Positions 8,586 to 17,586 of a DNA stretch of 64,000 nt are shown here, piece by piece. This DNA comes from an uncultured Mycoplasma sp. (GTDB lineage Bacteria; Bacillota_I; Bacilli_A; RF39; UBA660). The notes below the pieces were generated by a model. The model worked only from the letters and a program-made list of their open reading frames with translations, was not told where the DNA came from and did no database searches. The stretch lies in contig CABUPU010000005.1 in the NCBI GenBank assembly GCA_902493595.1, positions 44,027 through 108,026 on the forward strand. The letters are read 5' to 3'. Every line of letters begins with the position of its first letter. Within the stretch, counting starts at the first letter, position 1. Made by a program: the position numbers and the translations under genes.

Positions 8586-9323
8586 CTATTTTTTTACTGT
8601 ATACTTATTCCAAATATTTTGAGGAATTAAATCATCCTTTAAACCAAACCATTTTAGTCTTTCAATATAATTTCTTTCTAGTTCATTAAATACTGTTTCA
8701 TATGTAAGTCTAGAATTATCGCTTGTAGAATAAGGAATTCCCTCCATATCACAATCAGTTTTAGAAAAACTTATTGTATCTGTCATAAGCTCATTATTAA
8801 ATTTTATTTTTTTACCTTTTTTTATATTAAAATTATATAACTCATCAATCTGTACAATATATTTACTTACATCGGATAATTCACTATAATCTTTTATAGT
8901 TATATTGTGACTACCAAAATTATAATATTCTTCCTCAAAATTATATTTATTTAAAATATTTAATCTTTCTGATTCTAAATTTTCTATTATGCTTCTAAAA
9001 TAATTACCAAAACTTATAATATTCTTATAATTATCGTAAAATTGTGAACTATCAATATTTAAACCATAATTTTCTATTAAATCATATACTTTAAAATCTA
9101 TATTTCTATTTACTAAATTAAATATATAAACATATCTATCCTCATCATCAGTATTTCTTTCGACAAATTCAACATCTTCTTTAACAGTATTTTCGACTAA
9201 CTTTATTAATTCTTTTTCAGATAGATGTTCTACATCCTCCCTTGAATTACAACCAGTAACAGTAATTAAAAACATTACTGCTAAAACCACCCTAACAATC
9301 TTCTTTACTATGTTATCCATCAT
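8586..9323 (-). CDS. Putative lipoprotein, function unknown
   Basis: 245 residues with an N-terminal hydrophobic signal ending in a lipobox (FLITVTGC, Cys near residue 25), so it should be lipid-anchored on the outer face of the membrane. The remainder is acidic and helical, without a domain I recognise. It starts five bases after the stop of the transglutaminase-like gene at 9329, so the two are almost certainly co-transcribed and translationally coupled. Confidence 0.65.
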   Translation of the reverse strand: MMDNIVKKIVRVVLAVMFLITVTGCNSREDVEHLSEKELIKLVENTVKEDVEFVERNTDDEDRYVYIFNLVNRNIDFKVYDLIENYGLNIDSSQFYDNYKNIISFGNYFRSIIENLESERLNILNKYNFEEEYYNFGSHNITIKDYSELSDVSKYIVQIDELYNFNIKKGKKIKFNNELMTDTISFSKTDCDMEGIPYSTSDNSRLTYETVFNELERNYIERLKWFGLKDDLIPQNIWNKYTVKK

Positions 9324-9328
9324 TTACC

Positions 9329-9838
9329 TTATACTATAACTTCTTCGCCATTTTCACAGTGATGATAAAATTCTAATAAATTTATTCCATATCTTGGTTT
9401 AGAATATTTAAAAATAAATAAATTTGTATCATCATAATTATTATTTAATTCATCATTTATAAACTTTTCTTTAATGTCATTTAAAGCACTATTTTCTGAA
9501 CTATATTTTCTAATTCCACGGTATTTTTCCCAAGAATGTTCAAACCAATAATAGTCATCATCAATTTTATATATTAAAAATGTATGTGTTGGACAAATAT
9601 TATCAGAATAATATACTATAAAATATGTATTAAATTTAATGTTTTCCTTATCAAATAAATATCTTTCTAATTCTACTTGATCCCAACAAACTCCTACTTT
9701 ATTATTTAAAGTTTCTCCTGGGGACTGTAATTTATATAAACTTCCAAAGTCTTTATCAATTACATAATGTATATTTCCATTTAAATCTAAATAACCATAT
9801 TTAATATCATTCATAATATTCATTATATCATTTTCCAT
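9329..9838 (-). CDS. Transglutaminase/papain-like fold protein
   Basis: 169 residues, cytosolic by sequence. The likely catalytic elements are Cys in NKVGVCWDQVELER (about residue 51) at the start of a helix, His in CPTHTFLIYK (about 84) on a strand, and an acid in YYWFEHSW (about 97), the Cys-His-Asp/Glu order of transglutaminase-like cysteine enzymes. The protein is close to the minimal length for the fold. Followed at five bases by a lipoprotein gene. Substrate not predictable; a peptide or amide bond is the family expectation. Confidence 0.6.
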   Translation of the reverse strand: MENDIMNIMNDIKYGYLDLNGNIHYVIDKDFGSLYKLQSPGETLNNKVGVCWDQVELERYLFDKENIKFNTYFIVYYSDNICPTHTFLIYKIDDDYYWFEHSWEKYRGIRKYSSENSALNDIKEKFINDELNNNYDDTNLFIFKYSKPRYGINLLEFYHHCENGEEVIV

Positions 9839-9873
9839 ATATCATATATTTCCTTTCTAAATATTTAATATTT

Positions 9874-11052
9874 TTATTTTCTATCTAATATGCAAAAGCA
9901 TTCAATATGATATGTATAAGAAAACATATCTAAAATATAAAACTTTTTTATTTCATAATTAGCTAAATCTACTAAATTATTTGCTAAACTTTGTGTATCG
10001 CAAGAAACATAAATAATCCGTTGAGGACAAATATTATTAATAACCTCAATTGTTTTTTTATCAAGACCCGCTCTTGCAGGATCTACAATAATAGTATCAA
10101 TTTTATCATTAATAAAACCTATTTTATCCTCGACTTTACCTAAAATGAAATTAATATTATCACATTTATTAATCTTTGCATTTATTAAAGCATTTTTAAC
10201 AGCATTGGCAATAACTTCAATTGAATAAACTCTATCTACTACTTTACTTGCTACAATAGATAATGTTCCAACACCTGAATATAAATCAAGTACAGTTTTT
10301 CCTACAATATTTTCTTTTATTAAATTAAACAATTCTAAATTTATATAATTATTAACTTGAAAAAATGAATTATAGCTTACTGTAAAAAATAAATTATTAA
10401 TCTTCTCCATAAAATTATCTTGTCCATAAATACATTTATCATTTAAAACTATTCCAACAATTTTATAATCTTCGGGGTTTAAAATAACTGGTTTTTCTTT
10501 AGAATCTATTATAATAAGAACTTCATCATTATAATTTGCTCTTATAGTAACATTTGCATTTTCTAGTTTCATATTTTTAACAAATTCAAATGATTTATTT
10601 ATAGACTTTTTAGTTACTTTACACTCCTTTATTTCAATAAGATTATGAGTACTTTTTTCATAAAATCCAAGTTTACCATCCACTATTTTAAGTTCTATTT
10701 TATTACGATAATATAAATCATTTTCATTTCTAATTTCATTAATTTTAAAAATATCAAATTTAGATAAAATATTTTTAACTCTTTCTTTTTTATATTCTAA
10801 AGTATTTTCATAATTTAAATGACATAAACTGCATCCACCACATACGCCAAAATATTTACAAAATGGTTCGACTCGTTTAGAACTTTTATAAATTATTGTA
10901 TTAATAGTTCCTTCCATAAAACTTTTTTTATCTTTTGTAATTGTTACATCAACAGTTTCACCAGGAAGAGCTCCTTTTACAAAAATAATTTTACCATTGA
11001 TATTTCCAATCCCATTACCAAAATGATCCATTCTATCAATATGTACTTGCAT
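9874..11052 (-). CDS. 23S rRNA (uracil-C5)-methyltransferase, RumA/RlmCD family
   Basis: SAM-dependent methylation of a uracil in rRNA. About 392 residues. An N-terminal TRAM-like domain (IDRMDHFGNGIG...GALPGETVDV) is followed by a Cys cluster for a 4Fe-4S centre (FCKYFGVCGGCSLCHL, near 70-82), the RNA-binding linker, FFQVNNYIN, the SAM motif LDLYSGVGTLSI (about 265), VDPARAGLD and the nucleophile loop YVSCDTQSLANNL near the C-terminus. Start placed at 11052, where ATG follows GGTGG; the GTG nine bases earlier is part of that site. Which U (747 and/or 1939 in E. coli numbering) is methylated cannot be decided here. Confidence 0.9.
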   Translation of the reverse strand: MQVHIDRMDHFGNGIGNINGKIIFVKGALPGETVDVTITKDKKSFMEGTINTIIYKSSKRVEPFCKYFGVCGGCSLCHLNYENTLEYKKERVKNILSKFDIFKINEIRNENDLYYRNKIELKIVDGKLGFYEKSTHNLIEIKECKVTKKSINKSFEFVKNMKLENANVTIRANYNDEVLIIIDSKEKPVILNPEDYKIVGIVLNDKCIYGQDNFMEKINNLFFTVSYNSFFQVNNYINLELFNLIKENIVGKTVLDLYSGVGTLSIVASKVVDRVYSIEVIANAVKNALINAKINKCDNINFILGKVEDKIGFINDKIDTIIVDPARAGLDKKTIEVINNICPQRIIYVSCDTQSLANNLVDLANYEIKKFYILDMFSYTYHIECFCILDRK

Positions 11053-11124
11053 TTTAACCACCGAAATAATTATATCATGGTAGAACTATAAAAAAAAGTT
11101 GTTAAAAGTTTAAAATATTTATAA

Positions 11125-11265
11125 CTAGGTCAATATGTTTATTTTTTTTACTTCTTTAATATTATCAAAAATATTTAATTTACTATAATCAAGTAATTGT
11201 TTAATTGCAATATCATAATTCATCCAATCTTTATATGGTTTTGCAAGTGATATTTTTTTTAACAT
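11125..11265 (-). CDS. Possible small protein or gene remnant (46 codons)
   Basis: An open frame on the minus strand from ATG at 11265 to TAG at 11125. The product is basic with a KPYKDWMNYDIAIKQLLDY stretch and resembles nothing I recognise. There is no ribosome-binding site and an in-frame stop lies just upstream. Three 23-bp direct repeats sit immediately upstream (11287-11355), as they do before the AAA/DUF4143 gene at 7798, which is why I list it: it may be what is left of a similar repeat-controlled unit. It fills most of the 11102-11451 gap. Confidence 0.25.
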   Translation of the reverse strand: MLKKISLAKPYKDWMNYDIAIKQLLDYSKLNIFDNIKEVKKINILT

Positions 11266-11286
11266 AAAAATAAACTATTTTTTTAT

Positions 11287-11355
11287 TTATTTCAACAATT
11301 TGTGCAATTTCGTTTCAAGAATTTGTGGTAATTTATTTCATTAGTTTGTGTTTTT
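11287..11355. repeat. Three direct repeats with 23-bp period
   Basis: TTTGTG recurs at 11099+200 (11299-11304), 11322-11327 and 11345-11350, spacing 23 and 23, each preceded by TTTCA within six bases. On the minus strand the motif reads CACAAA followed by TGAAA(T/C). The array lies between the rRNA methyltransferase and the ger operon. Same copy number and period as the array at 7835-7894, different sequence. Confidence 0.6.
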
Positions 11356-11451
11356 AAAGTAAACTATTAGTACTGTTTTCACATTTTTGACATTTTACAT
11401 TGGTATTTACATATATATCATATTTTTTAATAATTTAGCCATAATATAGAT

Positions 11452-12831
11452 ATGATAAATAAAATAAAGGAAATGTTTTCAGGAAATGATGATTTAGTTA
11501 TAAGAAAAGTTAAAATTAATTTTTTTCATAGTATCTATGTTATTTTTTTTGATACCTTAGTAAGTCAAGATAAAATTAATGAATATATTTTAAAAAGAAT
11601 TACTAGTGTAAATAAACTTCATAACTTTGAAAATGAAGTACCTGGCAGTAATGTTAATAAAATAGAGTTTAATAAAATAGAATACTTTTTATATAATGGT
11701 TTTACGATTGTAATTAATCAAAATAAAATATATGCTATTGAAACTCGTGCATCTCTTGACAGGAGCATTTCGGTAAATGAAATAGAGCCATCATTAAAAG
11801 GTCCAAGAAATGCCTTTATTGAAAATTATCAAACTAATTTAGGTCTTATAAAAAGGCGTATTAAAACAAGTAATTTAAAATGTAAAAATCTTGATATTGG
11901 GAGAATTTCTAAAACTAAAATAGGTATATTATATATCGAAGGCATAACTAAAACTAAACTTGTTGATATGGCTTATCAAAAACTTGAAAAAGTGGATATT
12001 GACCTTATTAACGATAGTGAAAACTTAAAAAAATATTTATCTGAAAATCCTCATTTACCTACGATAATTGCTACCGAAAGACCTGATAGATGTGCAAGAG
12101 CTTTAGCCGAAGGTAAAATAGTAATACTTGCAAATGATAGTCCAACCGCCTTAATCTTACCAGCGTTTTTTATTGATTTTATAAATCCATTTTCTGATGA
12201 TTACACAAAAGATTTTAATATTAATATAACTAAATTTTTAAGACTAGCATCCTATATTTTATCTGTTGTTACACCCGCATTTTATATTGCTATTGTCGGT
12301 TATAATCAAGAAGCCATTCCCTCGAGTCTTATGATAAATTTTTCTATTCAAAGAAATGGAATTCCCTTTCCCGCTATAATAGAGTGTTTTTTAATGCTTG
12401 GTATATGTGAAATTTTAAGAGAAAGTGATTTAAGGTTTCCTACAAAATATGGTTCAGCTATATCAATACTTGGTGCCCTTGTTTTAGGTGAATCTGCAGT
12501 AAGTGCTGGTCTTATTACCCCAATAATGATTATTGTTACCTCTTTTACTTATATATCAAGTTTAATTTTTCCCGAAATTGAGGTAACCAATTCTTTAAGA
12601 TATTATAGATTTATTTGCCTTATTTGTGCATCCTTTTTAGGACTATATGGTCTTTTAATTGGGTTTTTAGTCTTTTTAACAGATCTTATTAGTACAAAAT
12701 CAATAGGTTACCCCTATATGTTTCCCCTACTTCCATTTGATAAGACTTATACCAAAGAAACATTATTTAAAATGCATAATAACAAAAGAAGTGAGCTTTT
12801 ATCAAGTAACTTTACAAAGGAGAAATCATGA
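11452..12831 (+). CDS. gerAA: Spore germinant receptor subunit A (GerA/SpoVAF family)
   Basis: 459 residues. An N-terminal cytoplasmic domain of about 230 residues (VNEIEPSLKGPRNAFIE and RIKTSNL are the family signature) precedes about five membrane helices (240-420). Member of the nutrient-sensing complex in the inner spore membrane; with the B and C subunits it binds germinants and triggers cation release. The first ATG has no Shine-Dalgarno sequence; a CATAATA box sits only ten bases upstream and resembles a sigma-G -10, so the mRNA may be leaderless (weak inference). The gene overlaps gerAC by four bases (ATGA). Order A-C-B matches many clostridial ger operons. Confidence 0.9.
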   Translation: MINKIKEMFSGNDDLVIRKVKINFFHSIYVIFFDTLVSQDKINEYILKRITSVNKLHNFENEVPGSNVNKIEFNKIEYFLYNGFTIVINQNKIYAIETRASLDRSISVNEIEPSLKGPRNAFIENYQTNLGLIKRRIKTSNLKCKNLDIGRISKTKIGILYIEGITKTKLVDMAYQKLEKVDIDLINDSENLKKYLSENPHLPTIIATERPDRCARALAEGKIVILANDSPTALILPAFFIDFINPFSDDYTKDFNINITKFLRLASYILSVVTPAFYIAIVGYNQEAIPSSLMINFSIQRNGIPFPAIIECFLMLGICEILRESDLRFPTKYGSAISILGALVLGESAVSAGLITPIMIIVTSFTYISSLIFPEIEVTNSLRYYRFICLICASFLGLYGLLIGFLVFLTDLISTKSIGYPYMFPLLPFDKTYTKETLFKMHNNKRSELLSSNFTKEKS

Positions 12832-13901
12832 AAAAAATCTTATTAATTATAATTATTATTTTTCTTACTGGTTGTTATAACTATACCGAAATAAATGATC
12901 TAGCCTTTATATCCTCAATAGGTATTGATTATAATAAAACTAATGAAAAATTTATTGTAACTTATGAAATATTAAATGATAACTCCACTGGCGAGGGCAA
13001 AATTAATAAATCTTACACTATATCAGCCGAAGGTAAAAACATTACTGATGCTTTTAATAATACTTCATTAAAAGTAAATAATAAGCCCTATTTTTACCAT
13101 TTAAAAATAATTGCTATTGATGAAACAATTTCTAAAAAGCATATGAAAGATGTTGTAGATTATATTCTTCGTAATCCTGATGTAAAAAACGAATTTTTCC
13201 TTATTTTAATTAAAAATGCTAAAGCTAAAGATATTTTAGATAAATCTGATGAAGTAGATCCAGATATTGGTAACAAAATATATAGAATGATTAAATCAAA
13301 TGAAGATCAAAATAATATTTCAATTGATCAAAACTTCGAAGCCACCACAAGATTTTTTGCAAATAACCTATCTAATGCCCTATTAAATACGTTTACTCTT
13401 AATGATAAAGATGAAATCATTGAACTTGGATTATCAGCATTTAAAGAGTATGAATATGTAAAAACTTTAACAAATGAAGAAAGTGCATTATTTAACTTAA
13501 TTGTCAAAGGTAAAGCTAGTTTAACATTAAATAAAAAAGAAGATGATAAAATTATATCAGTAAATATCTACTCTGGCAAAGGTAAAATAGAAATTAAAGA
13601 TAGTCAAGTTATCTATAACATTGATGCTTTAGGAGAAATAAAAGTAAATACAACAAACATTAATTTAAAGGATGAAAAAGCATATCATAACCTTAATGAT
13701 GAATTTAAAAAAATATTAAATGAAAAATTATTAAAATTTATCGAAGTACTTAAAAATGATAATTTAGACATTCTCGAAGTAAATAATCTATACTATGAAA
13801 AGACTAGAAAAGAAATGAATATATTTAAAAGTTTTGATTTTAAACTTAATACAAATATTAAAATAGATAAGAAAGGATTGATCTTTAATTTTGAAAACTA
13901 A
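12828..13901 (+). CDS. gerAC: Spore germinant receptor lipoprotein subunit (GerC family)
   Basis: 357 residues. Signal peptide with lipobox IFLTGCYNY (Cys at about 17), then the family hallmark EINDLAFISSIGIDYN. The C-terminal domain ends in the family pattern KKGLIFNFEN. Lipid-anchored on the outer face of the inner spore membrane as part of the receptor. ATG overlaps the TGA of gerAA; GGAG lies seven bases upstream. It overlaps the next gene by 11 bases. Confidence 0.88.
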   Translation: MKKILLIIIIIFLTGCYNYTEINDLAFISSIGIDYNKTNEKFIVTYEILNDNSTGEGKINKSYTISAEGKNITDAFNNTSLKVNNKPYFYHLKIIAIDETISKKHMKDVVDYILRNPDVKNEFFLILIKNAKAKDILDKSDEVDPDIGNKIYRMIKSNEDQNNISIDQNFEATTRFFANNLSNALLNTFTLNDKDEIIELGLSAFKEYEYVKTLTNEESALFNLIVKGKASLTLNKKEDDKIISVNIYSGKGKIEIKDSQVIYNIDALGEIKVNTTNINLKDEKAYHNLNDEFKKILNEKLLKFIEVLKNDNLDILEVNNLYYEKTRKEMNIFKSFDFKLNTNIKIDKKGLIFNFEN

Positions 13902-14850
13902 TAAATATAAATTATCAGAGATATATCTTTTATCAAGATCACTTTCTTTAGGACTACTTTTCTCCTATTCTTTCTTTTTGGTGGGAACAAATACCTTAAT
14001 TTCATTTATTTTTGGTATTTTACTCGGAATATGTTTTGTCTTCATTTATTCAAAAATCAAACTAAACAAGAAAACAAAAGTATTTGAAATGCTTTTGTAT
14101 ATGTTTTTTATATTGCTTTCATCGATTATTATAACTACCTTCATATCATCATTTTTTCTTAATAAAACACCTAAAATATTTATTATTTTACCAAGTATAT
14201 TACTTTGCTATTATATTTCCACTAAAGATAAAGATGTAATGAAATGGCTTTCTCTTGCATTAACTTTTTTTAGTATAATCACAATAATATTTAACTTTCT
14301 TGCTTTAATGCCCCATATGGAAATTAAAAATATTTTACCGCTTTTTACCTTTAAAAATAAAAATATGATAAAAAGTATTTTCTTTTATGCTATACTAACC
14401 TCTTGCCCATTAATTCTTTTAAATGATGAAGACTACTCTACTAAAGATTATATATCTTCTTACATTATAACTAATATAATTAGTTTAATAATCTGTTTTG
14501 CTATTGTAAGTATTTTAGGAAGAAGTTTAATTAATATGTATAGTTACCCCGAATATATGGTACTTAAAAAAATACAAATATCTTCATTTATTGAAAATGT
14601 AGAAAATTTTATTTCATTATTATGGCTTTTTGATTTATATTATCTAACATCTTACTCTATTAAAAAAATTAATGGTATTTTGACTACTAAAATAGGTACA
14701 GTATTAATATTTTTAATAACAGTTATAAATTCATTTGTAATTAATAATAATTATGAATACCTCCTTTATATTTATAAAAAAGTTCCCTATATTTTATATA
14801 TATTGATAATTCCAATTCTTATTTTAGCCAATAAAAAAAGAGTTAATTAA
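13891..14850 (+). CDS. gerAB: Spore germinant receptor permease-like subunit B (GerB family)
   Basis: 319 residues, around ten membrane helices, of the amino-acid permease-related GerAB family, the subunit thought to hold the germinant-binding pocket. Slightly shorter than the usual ~360 residues. The best start is TTG at 13891 inside the end of gerAC; AAAGGA is about 13 bases upstream. Last gene of the operon; its stop overlaps by four bases the stop of the convergent gene at 14847. Confidence 0.85.
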   Translation: MKTNKYKLSEIYLLSRSLSLGLLFSYSFFLVGTNTLISFIFGILLGICFVFIYSKIKLNKKTKVFEMLLYMFFILLSSIIITTFISSFFLNKTPKIFIILPSILLCYYISTKDKDVMKWLSLALTFFSIITIIFNFLALMPHMEIKNILPLFTFKNKNMIKSIFFYAILTSCPLILLNDEDYSTKDYISSYIITNIISLIICFAIVSILGRSLINMYSYPEYMVLKKIQISSFIENVENFISLLWLFDLYYLTSYSIKKINGILTTKIGTVLIFLITVINSFVINNNYEYLLYIYKKVPYILYILIIPILILANKKRVN

Positions 14851-15206
14851 ATCCATCTGGAAATATAGATAACTCTTGTATTACTGGCTTTATATCTATT
14901 AAATAAATTTATTATATAATCAATAACAAACTTTAATATATCTTTACAATCATTTTTAACTTTTAATTCTTGTAAACCTTTTTTAAGTTCTTTTCTAAAT
15001 ATATAATCATCAATATACTTTGACACAGCTTCATCAAGTTTTCCTATTTCAATTATATTTTCATTTATATTTATATCAACTTTAAAAATATATTCTTTAT
15101 ACATTTTTATTATAGACTTAGTTATTTCATCACCCTCGATTGGTTTAAACTCAATTATTTTATAAAAATTTGGACAATATGTTAATACTTTTTTATTATC
15201 GTTCAT
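14847..15206 (-). CDS. Conserved-looking hypothetical protein, 119 residues
   Basis: Soluble, predicted beta at the N-terminus (KVLTYCPNFYKIIEFKPIEGDEI) and helical afterwards, ending in SNTRVIYISRWI. No family recognised. It is convergent with gerAB and overlaps it by four bases. Possibly a small partner or a sporulation gene by location only. Confidence 0.45.
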   Translation of the reverse strand: MNDNKKVLTYCPNFYKIIEFKPIEGDEITKSIIKMYKEYIFKVDININENIIEIGKLDEAVSKYIDDYIFRKELKKGLQELKVKNDCKDILKFVIDYIINLFNRYKASNTRVIYISRWI

Positions 15207-15277
15207 ACTTTTATCACTACCTTAATTAAATAATATACTATTTTATAAGGTTTGTAAAGTTTTTTTATTTAAAAAAT

Positions 15278-15305
15278 TGAAAAAAGACTAGAATTTCTAG
15301 TCTTT
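15278..15305. terminator. Bidirectional-looking terminator after hup
   Basis: A 23-bp near-perfect palindrome, AAAGACTAGAA facing TTCTAGTCTTT (15283-15305), with T-rich sequence on the minus-strand side. Directly follows the hup stop. Confidence 0.75.
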
Positions 15306-15314
15306 ATTTTCAAA

Positions 15315-15587
15315 CTAATTTAAAGCGTCTTTTAATTTGCTACCAGCTTTAAATGAAGCAACTGTTTTTGCAGGAATTTTAAGAGGTTCTTTAGTAAGTG
15401 GGTTGATTCCTTCTCTAGCAGCTCTTTTTTTAGCAGAGAATGTACCAAAACCAACTAAAGCAACTTTTCCATCTTTTTTAAGACCAGAAACAATTCCTTC
15501 AAGGCAAGCATCTAATGCACGAGTTGCATCAGCTTTTGTTAAGCCAGCTTTATTAGCAATAAATTCTACTAATTCAGTTTTAGACAT
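15315..15587 (-). CDS. hup: DNA-binding protein HU
   Basis: 90 residues, the normal size. Starts MSKTELVEFIANKAGLTKADA and carries the signature GFGTFSAKKRAAREGINP of the DNA-embracing arms, then KIPAKTVASFKAGSKLKDAL. Nucleoid-associated dimer that bends DNA without sequence preference. ATG follows GGAGGT. Flanked by its own terminator, so probably monocistronic. Confidence 0.97.
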   Translation of the reverse strand: MSKTELVEFIANKAGLTKADATRALDACLEGIVSGLKKDGKVALVGFGTFSAKKRAAREGINPLTKEPLKIPAKTVASFKAGSKLKDALN

Positions 15588-15666
15588 GTTTATTACCTCC
15601 TATATTATTTATAAGGCATAACTACCTTACAAATTAAAGATACCAAAATTCTAAAGAAAAATCAAT

Positions 15667-15707
15667 AAAAAAAGTGCATTTTTTACATAACCTTTGCACT
15701 TTTTTTA
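15667..15707. terminator. Bidirectional terminator between hup and the small-RNA candidate
   Basis: AAAAAGTGCA (15669-15678) pairs with TGCACTTTTT (15695-15704), with A- and T-runs outside the stem so it can act on both strands. Its stem nearly repeats the one at 15905-15942. Confidence 0.6.
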
Positions 15708-15745
15708 CGAAATAACTTAATAGTATCACAAAATTATAAATATTC

Positions 15746-15774
15746 TTGATTTTTTAGATTATATTTCATATAAT
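15746..15774 (+). promoter_or_regulatory. Promoter of the small-RNA candidate
   Basis: TTGATT (15746-15751), 17-bp spacer, TATAAT (15769-15774), a good housekeeping-type promoter; the RNA would start near 15781. Confidence 0.6.
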
Positions 15775-15780
15775 AATATT

Positions 15781-15892
15781 GTCTTAGGAAACTAAGACTT
15801 TAAGAAAGAATGATTATAATTTATTTATTTTCATTTTTTCAATTCATAGACGATCCAATCCGTCTACCCACTTTAGTTAAGTGGGTTTTTTT
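15781..15892 (+). ncRNA. Candidate small RNA between hup and spoIVA
   Basis: No ORF with a ribosome-binding site. From the predicted start the sequence folds as GTCTTAG-GAAA-CTAAGAC (15781-15798, a perfect stem with a GNRA tetraloop), an AT-rich single-stranded stretch, AGACG/CGTCT (15848-15865) and a terminator CCCACTT/AAGTGGG (15867-15885) with seven T. Promoter, stems and terminator are all seen in the sequence; that it is transcribed as an independent RNA is inference. Size about 112 nt. I do not recognise it as a known family; position next to spoIVA suggests comparing it with sporulation-associated small RNAs. Confidence 0.55.
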
Positions 15893-15904
15893 ATATATTA
15901 ATAT

Positions 15905-15942
15905 TAAAAAAAGTGCGTATTTTATTAATCTTTGCACTTTTT
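15905..15942 (-). terminator. spoIVA terminator
   Basis: AAAAAGTGC (15908-15916) pairs with GCACTTTTT (15934-15942); T-run on the minus strand after the spoIVA stop at 15944. Confidence 0.65.
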
Positions 15943-15943
15943 A

Positions 15944-17422
15944 TTAAATTACAATAGCAATTAAATTATTTGCACCTTTATTTACTATTTTTGTAACTGT
16001 ATTTGCGAGTTTAAATCTAGCTGTTTCTGGCATCATAGCAAGTTTTGCCTCTATACCCTCTTTAACAATTTGTTCTAAACTTCGACCAAAGATTTCACTT
16101 TTCCAAATACTATTTTTATCAGTTTCATAATCTTTCATAATATAGTCAATAAGTTCTTTTGATTGCATTTCAGAGCCAATAATAGGTTCAAAAGTAGATT
16201 CTACATCAACTCTTATTAAATGTACAGAACTTGCTTGAGCCTTTAATTTAACCCCAAATCTACTTCCTTGTTTAATAATCTCTGGAGTTGAAAGTTTCAT
16301 ATCTTTAATAGTTGGATGCATTATTCCATAACCAGTATTTTTAGCCATTTTAATTGCACTTTTAATATTTTTAAGTTCGCTTTCATTTTCGTTATAAGAT
16401 ATAAACATATTAAGTAAACTAGATTTAGTTATTTCCTTATTACCAATACTTTCTTTTAAAACCTTTTCATATAGTTCATCACTACTTTCAAGCGTTATAG
16501 TAACATTTCCAGTGGATGTATCAAAATTTGATATATAACTTTTAGAAATATATTCACTTTCTAAAAACACATTATTAATTGTATCAACATCTTTTAGTTT
16601 ATTTACTTTATAAATAGCCTCTTTAATTTTTTCTAAGTAATGCATTTTAATTTCATTTTCCATGGGAAGAATATCAATCCATTTTGGAATATTTACATTA
16701 ATATCCACTACTGGAAATTCATAAAGAGCAGTTCTAAGCATATTATTAAGTTCATCTTTAGAAACAGTATCAACACTTGAACATATTATAGGAACATTAT
16801 ATTCTTCTTCCATTTTCTTAGCAAGCTCTTTAGTTTCAAATTTATCAGGCGTTTTAGAGTTTAAAATTACAATAAATGGTTTTCCTATTTCTTTAAGTTC
16901 ATTAATAACTTTTTCTTCAGCTGCAACATAATTTTCTCTAGCAATATCAGTAATACTTCCATCAGTAGTAACAACAATTCCAATAGTGGCATGATCTTTT
17001 ATAACTTTTTCAGTACCTAGTTCAGCTGCCTCAGTTAAAGGAATATAATCGTCAAACCATGGACTTTTTACCATTCTAGGGTTTCCATCACTATCTAAAA
17101 AACCTGTTGCATCATTAATTACATATCCTACACAGTCAACAAGTTTTATATTAGTTTCAAACTCATCAACTTTAATTTTTGCTCCAGAGGAAGGAACAAA
17201 TTTTGGCTCAGTAGTCATAACTTGTTTTCCTTGAGCCGATTGCGGTACCTCATCTAAGCATTTTTTCTTTTCATATTCATCAGTAATATTTGGAACAACT
17301 AACCCTTCAATAAATCTTTTAATAAAAGTTGATTTACCGGTTCTAACTGCTCCAACTACACCTAGATATATTTCTCCTCCTGCTCTTTTACTTAATGAGG
17401 CAATTACATTTTCATTTTCCAT
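15944..17422 (-). CDS. spoIVA: Stage IV sporulation protein A, coat morphogenetic ATPase
   Basis: 492 residues, exactly the size of the Bacillus subtilis protein. Walker A is VVGAVRTGKSTFIKRFIEG near residue 22; VDCVGYVINDATG follows as the TRAFAC-type switch region, then WFDDYIPLTEAAELGTEKVI. The C-terminal end (ANTVTKIVNKGANNLIAIVI) is the conserved tail used to assemble on the forespore. It polymerises with ATP hydrolysis around the forespore and is the base of the spore coat. A strong marker that the organism is from an endospore-forming lineage. Preceded by a ~500-bp region with no link to it; followed by its own terminator. Confidence 0.97.
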   Translation of the reverse strand: MENENVIASLSKRAGGEIYLGVVGAVRTGKSTFIKRFIEGLVVPNITDEYEKKKCLDEVPQSAQGKQVMTTEPKFVPSSGAKIKVDEFETNIKLVDCVGYVINDATGFLDSDGNPRMVKSPWFDDYIPLTEAAELGTEKVIKDHATIGIVVTTDGSITDIARENYVAAEEKVINELKEIGKPFIVILNSKTPDKFETKELAKKMEEEYNVPIICSSVDTVSKDELNNMLRTALYEFPVVDINVNIPKWIDILPMENEIKMHYLEKIKEAIYKVNKLKDVDTINNVFLESEYISKSYISNFDTSTGNVTITLESSDELYEKVLKESIGNKEITKSSLLNMFISYNENESELKNIKSAIKMAKNTGYGIMHPTIKDMKLSTPEIIKQGSRFGVKLKAQASSVHLIRVDVESTFEPIIGSEMQSKELIDYIMKDYETDKNSIWKSEIFGRSLEQIVKEGIEAKLAMMPETARFKLANTVTKIVNKGANNLIAIVI

Positions 17423-17553
17423 TTTTCACCTTTTCTATTAAAGATTATGATAAATAAAAAAAGTTATTACAAAAAAATCAATATATTTTATATATTAATT
17501 TTATATTTTTATAACTAACTCATGTCTTATTTTGGCATGTTTTGTCGAAACGC

Positions 17554-17581
17554 TTGCAATACTAAAATATATGTATATAAT
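17554..17581 (+). promoter_or_regulatory. Promoter of small-peptide RNA, copy 1
   Basis: TTGCAA (17554-17559), 16-bp spacer, TATAAT (17576-17581). The same promoter, base for base, is at 19704-19731. A small hairpin CATGTC/GGCATG (17521-17539) lies just upstream, kept in copy 2 as CATGTC/GACATG. Confidence 0.7.
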
Positions 17582-17586
17582 AACTA

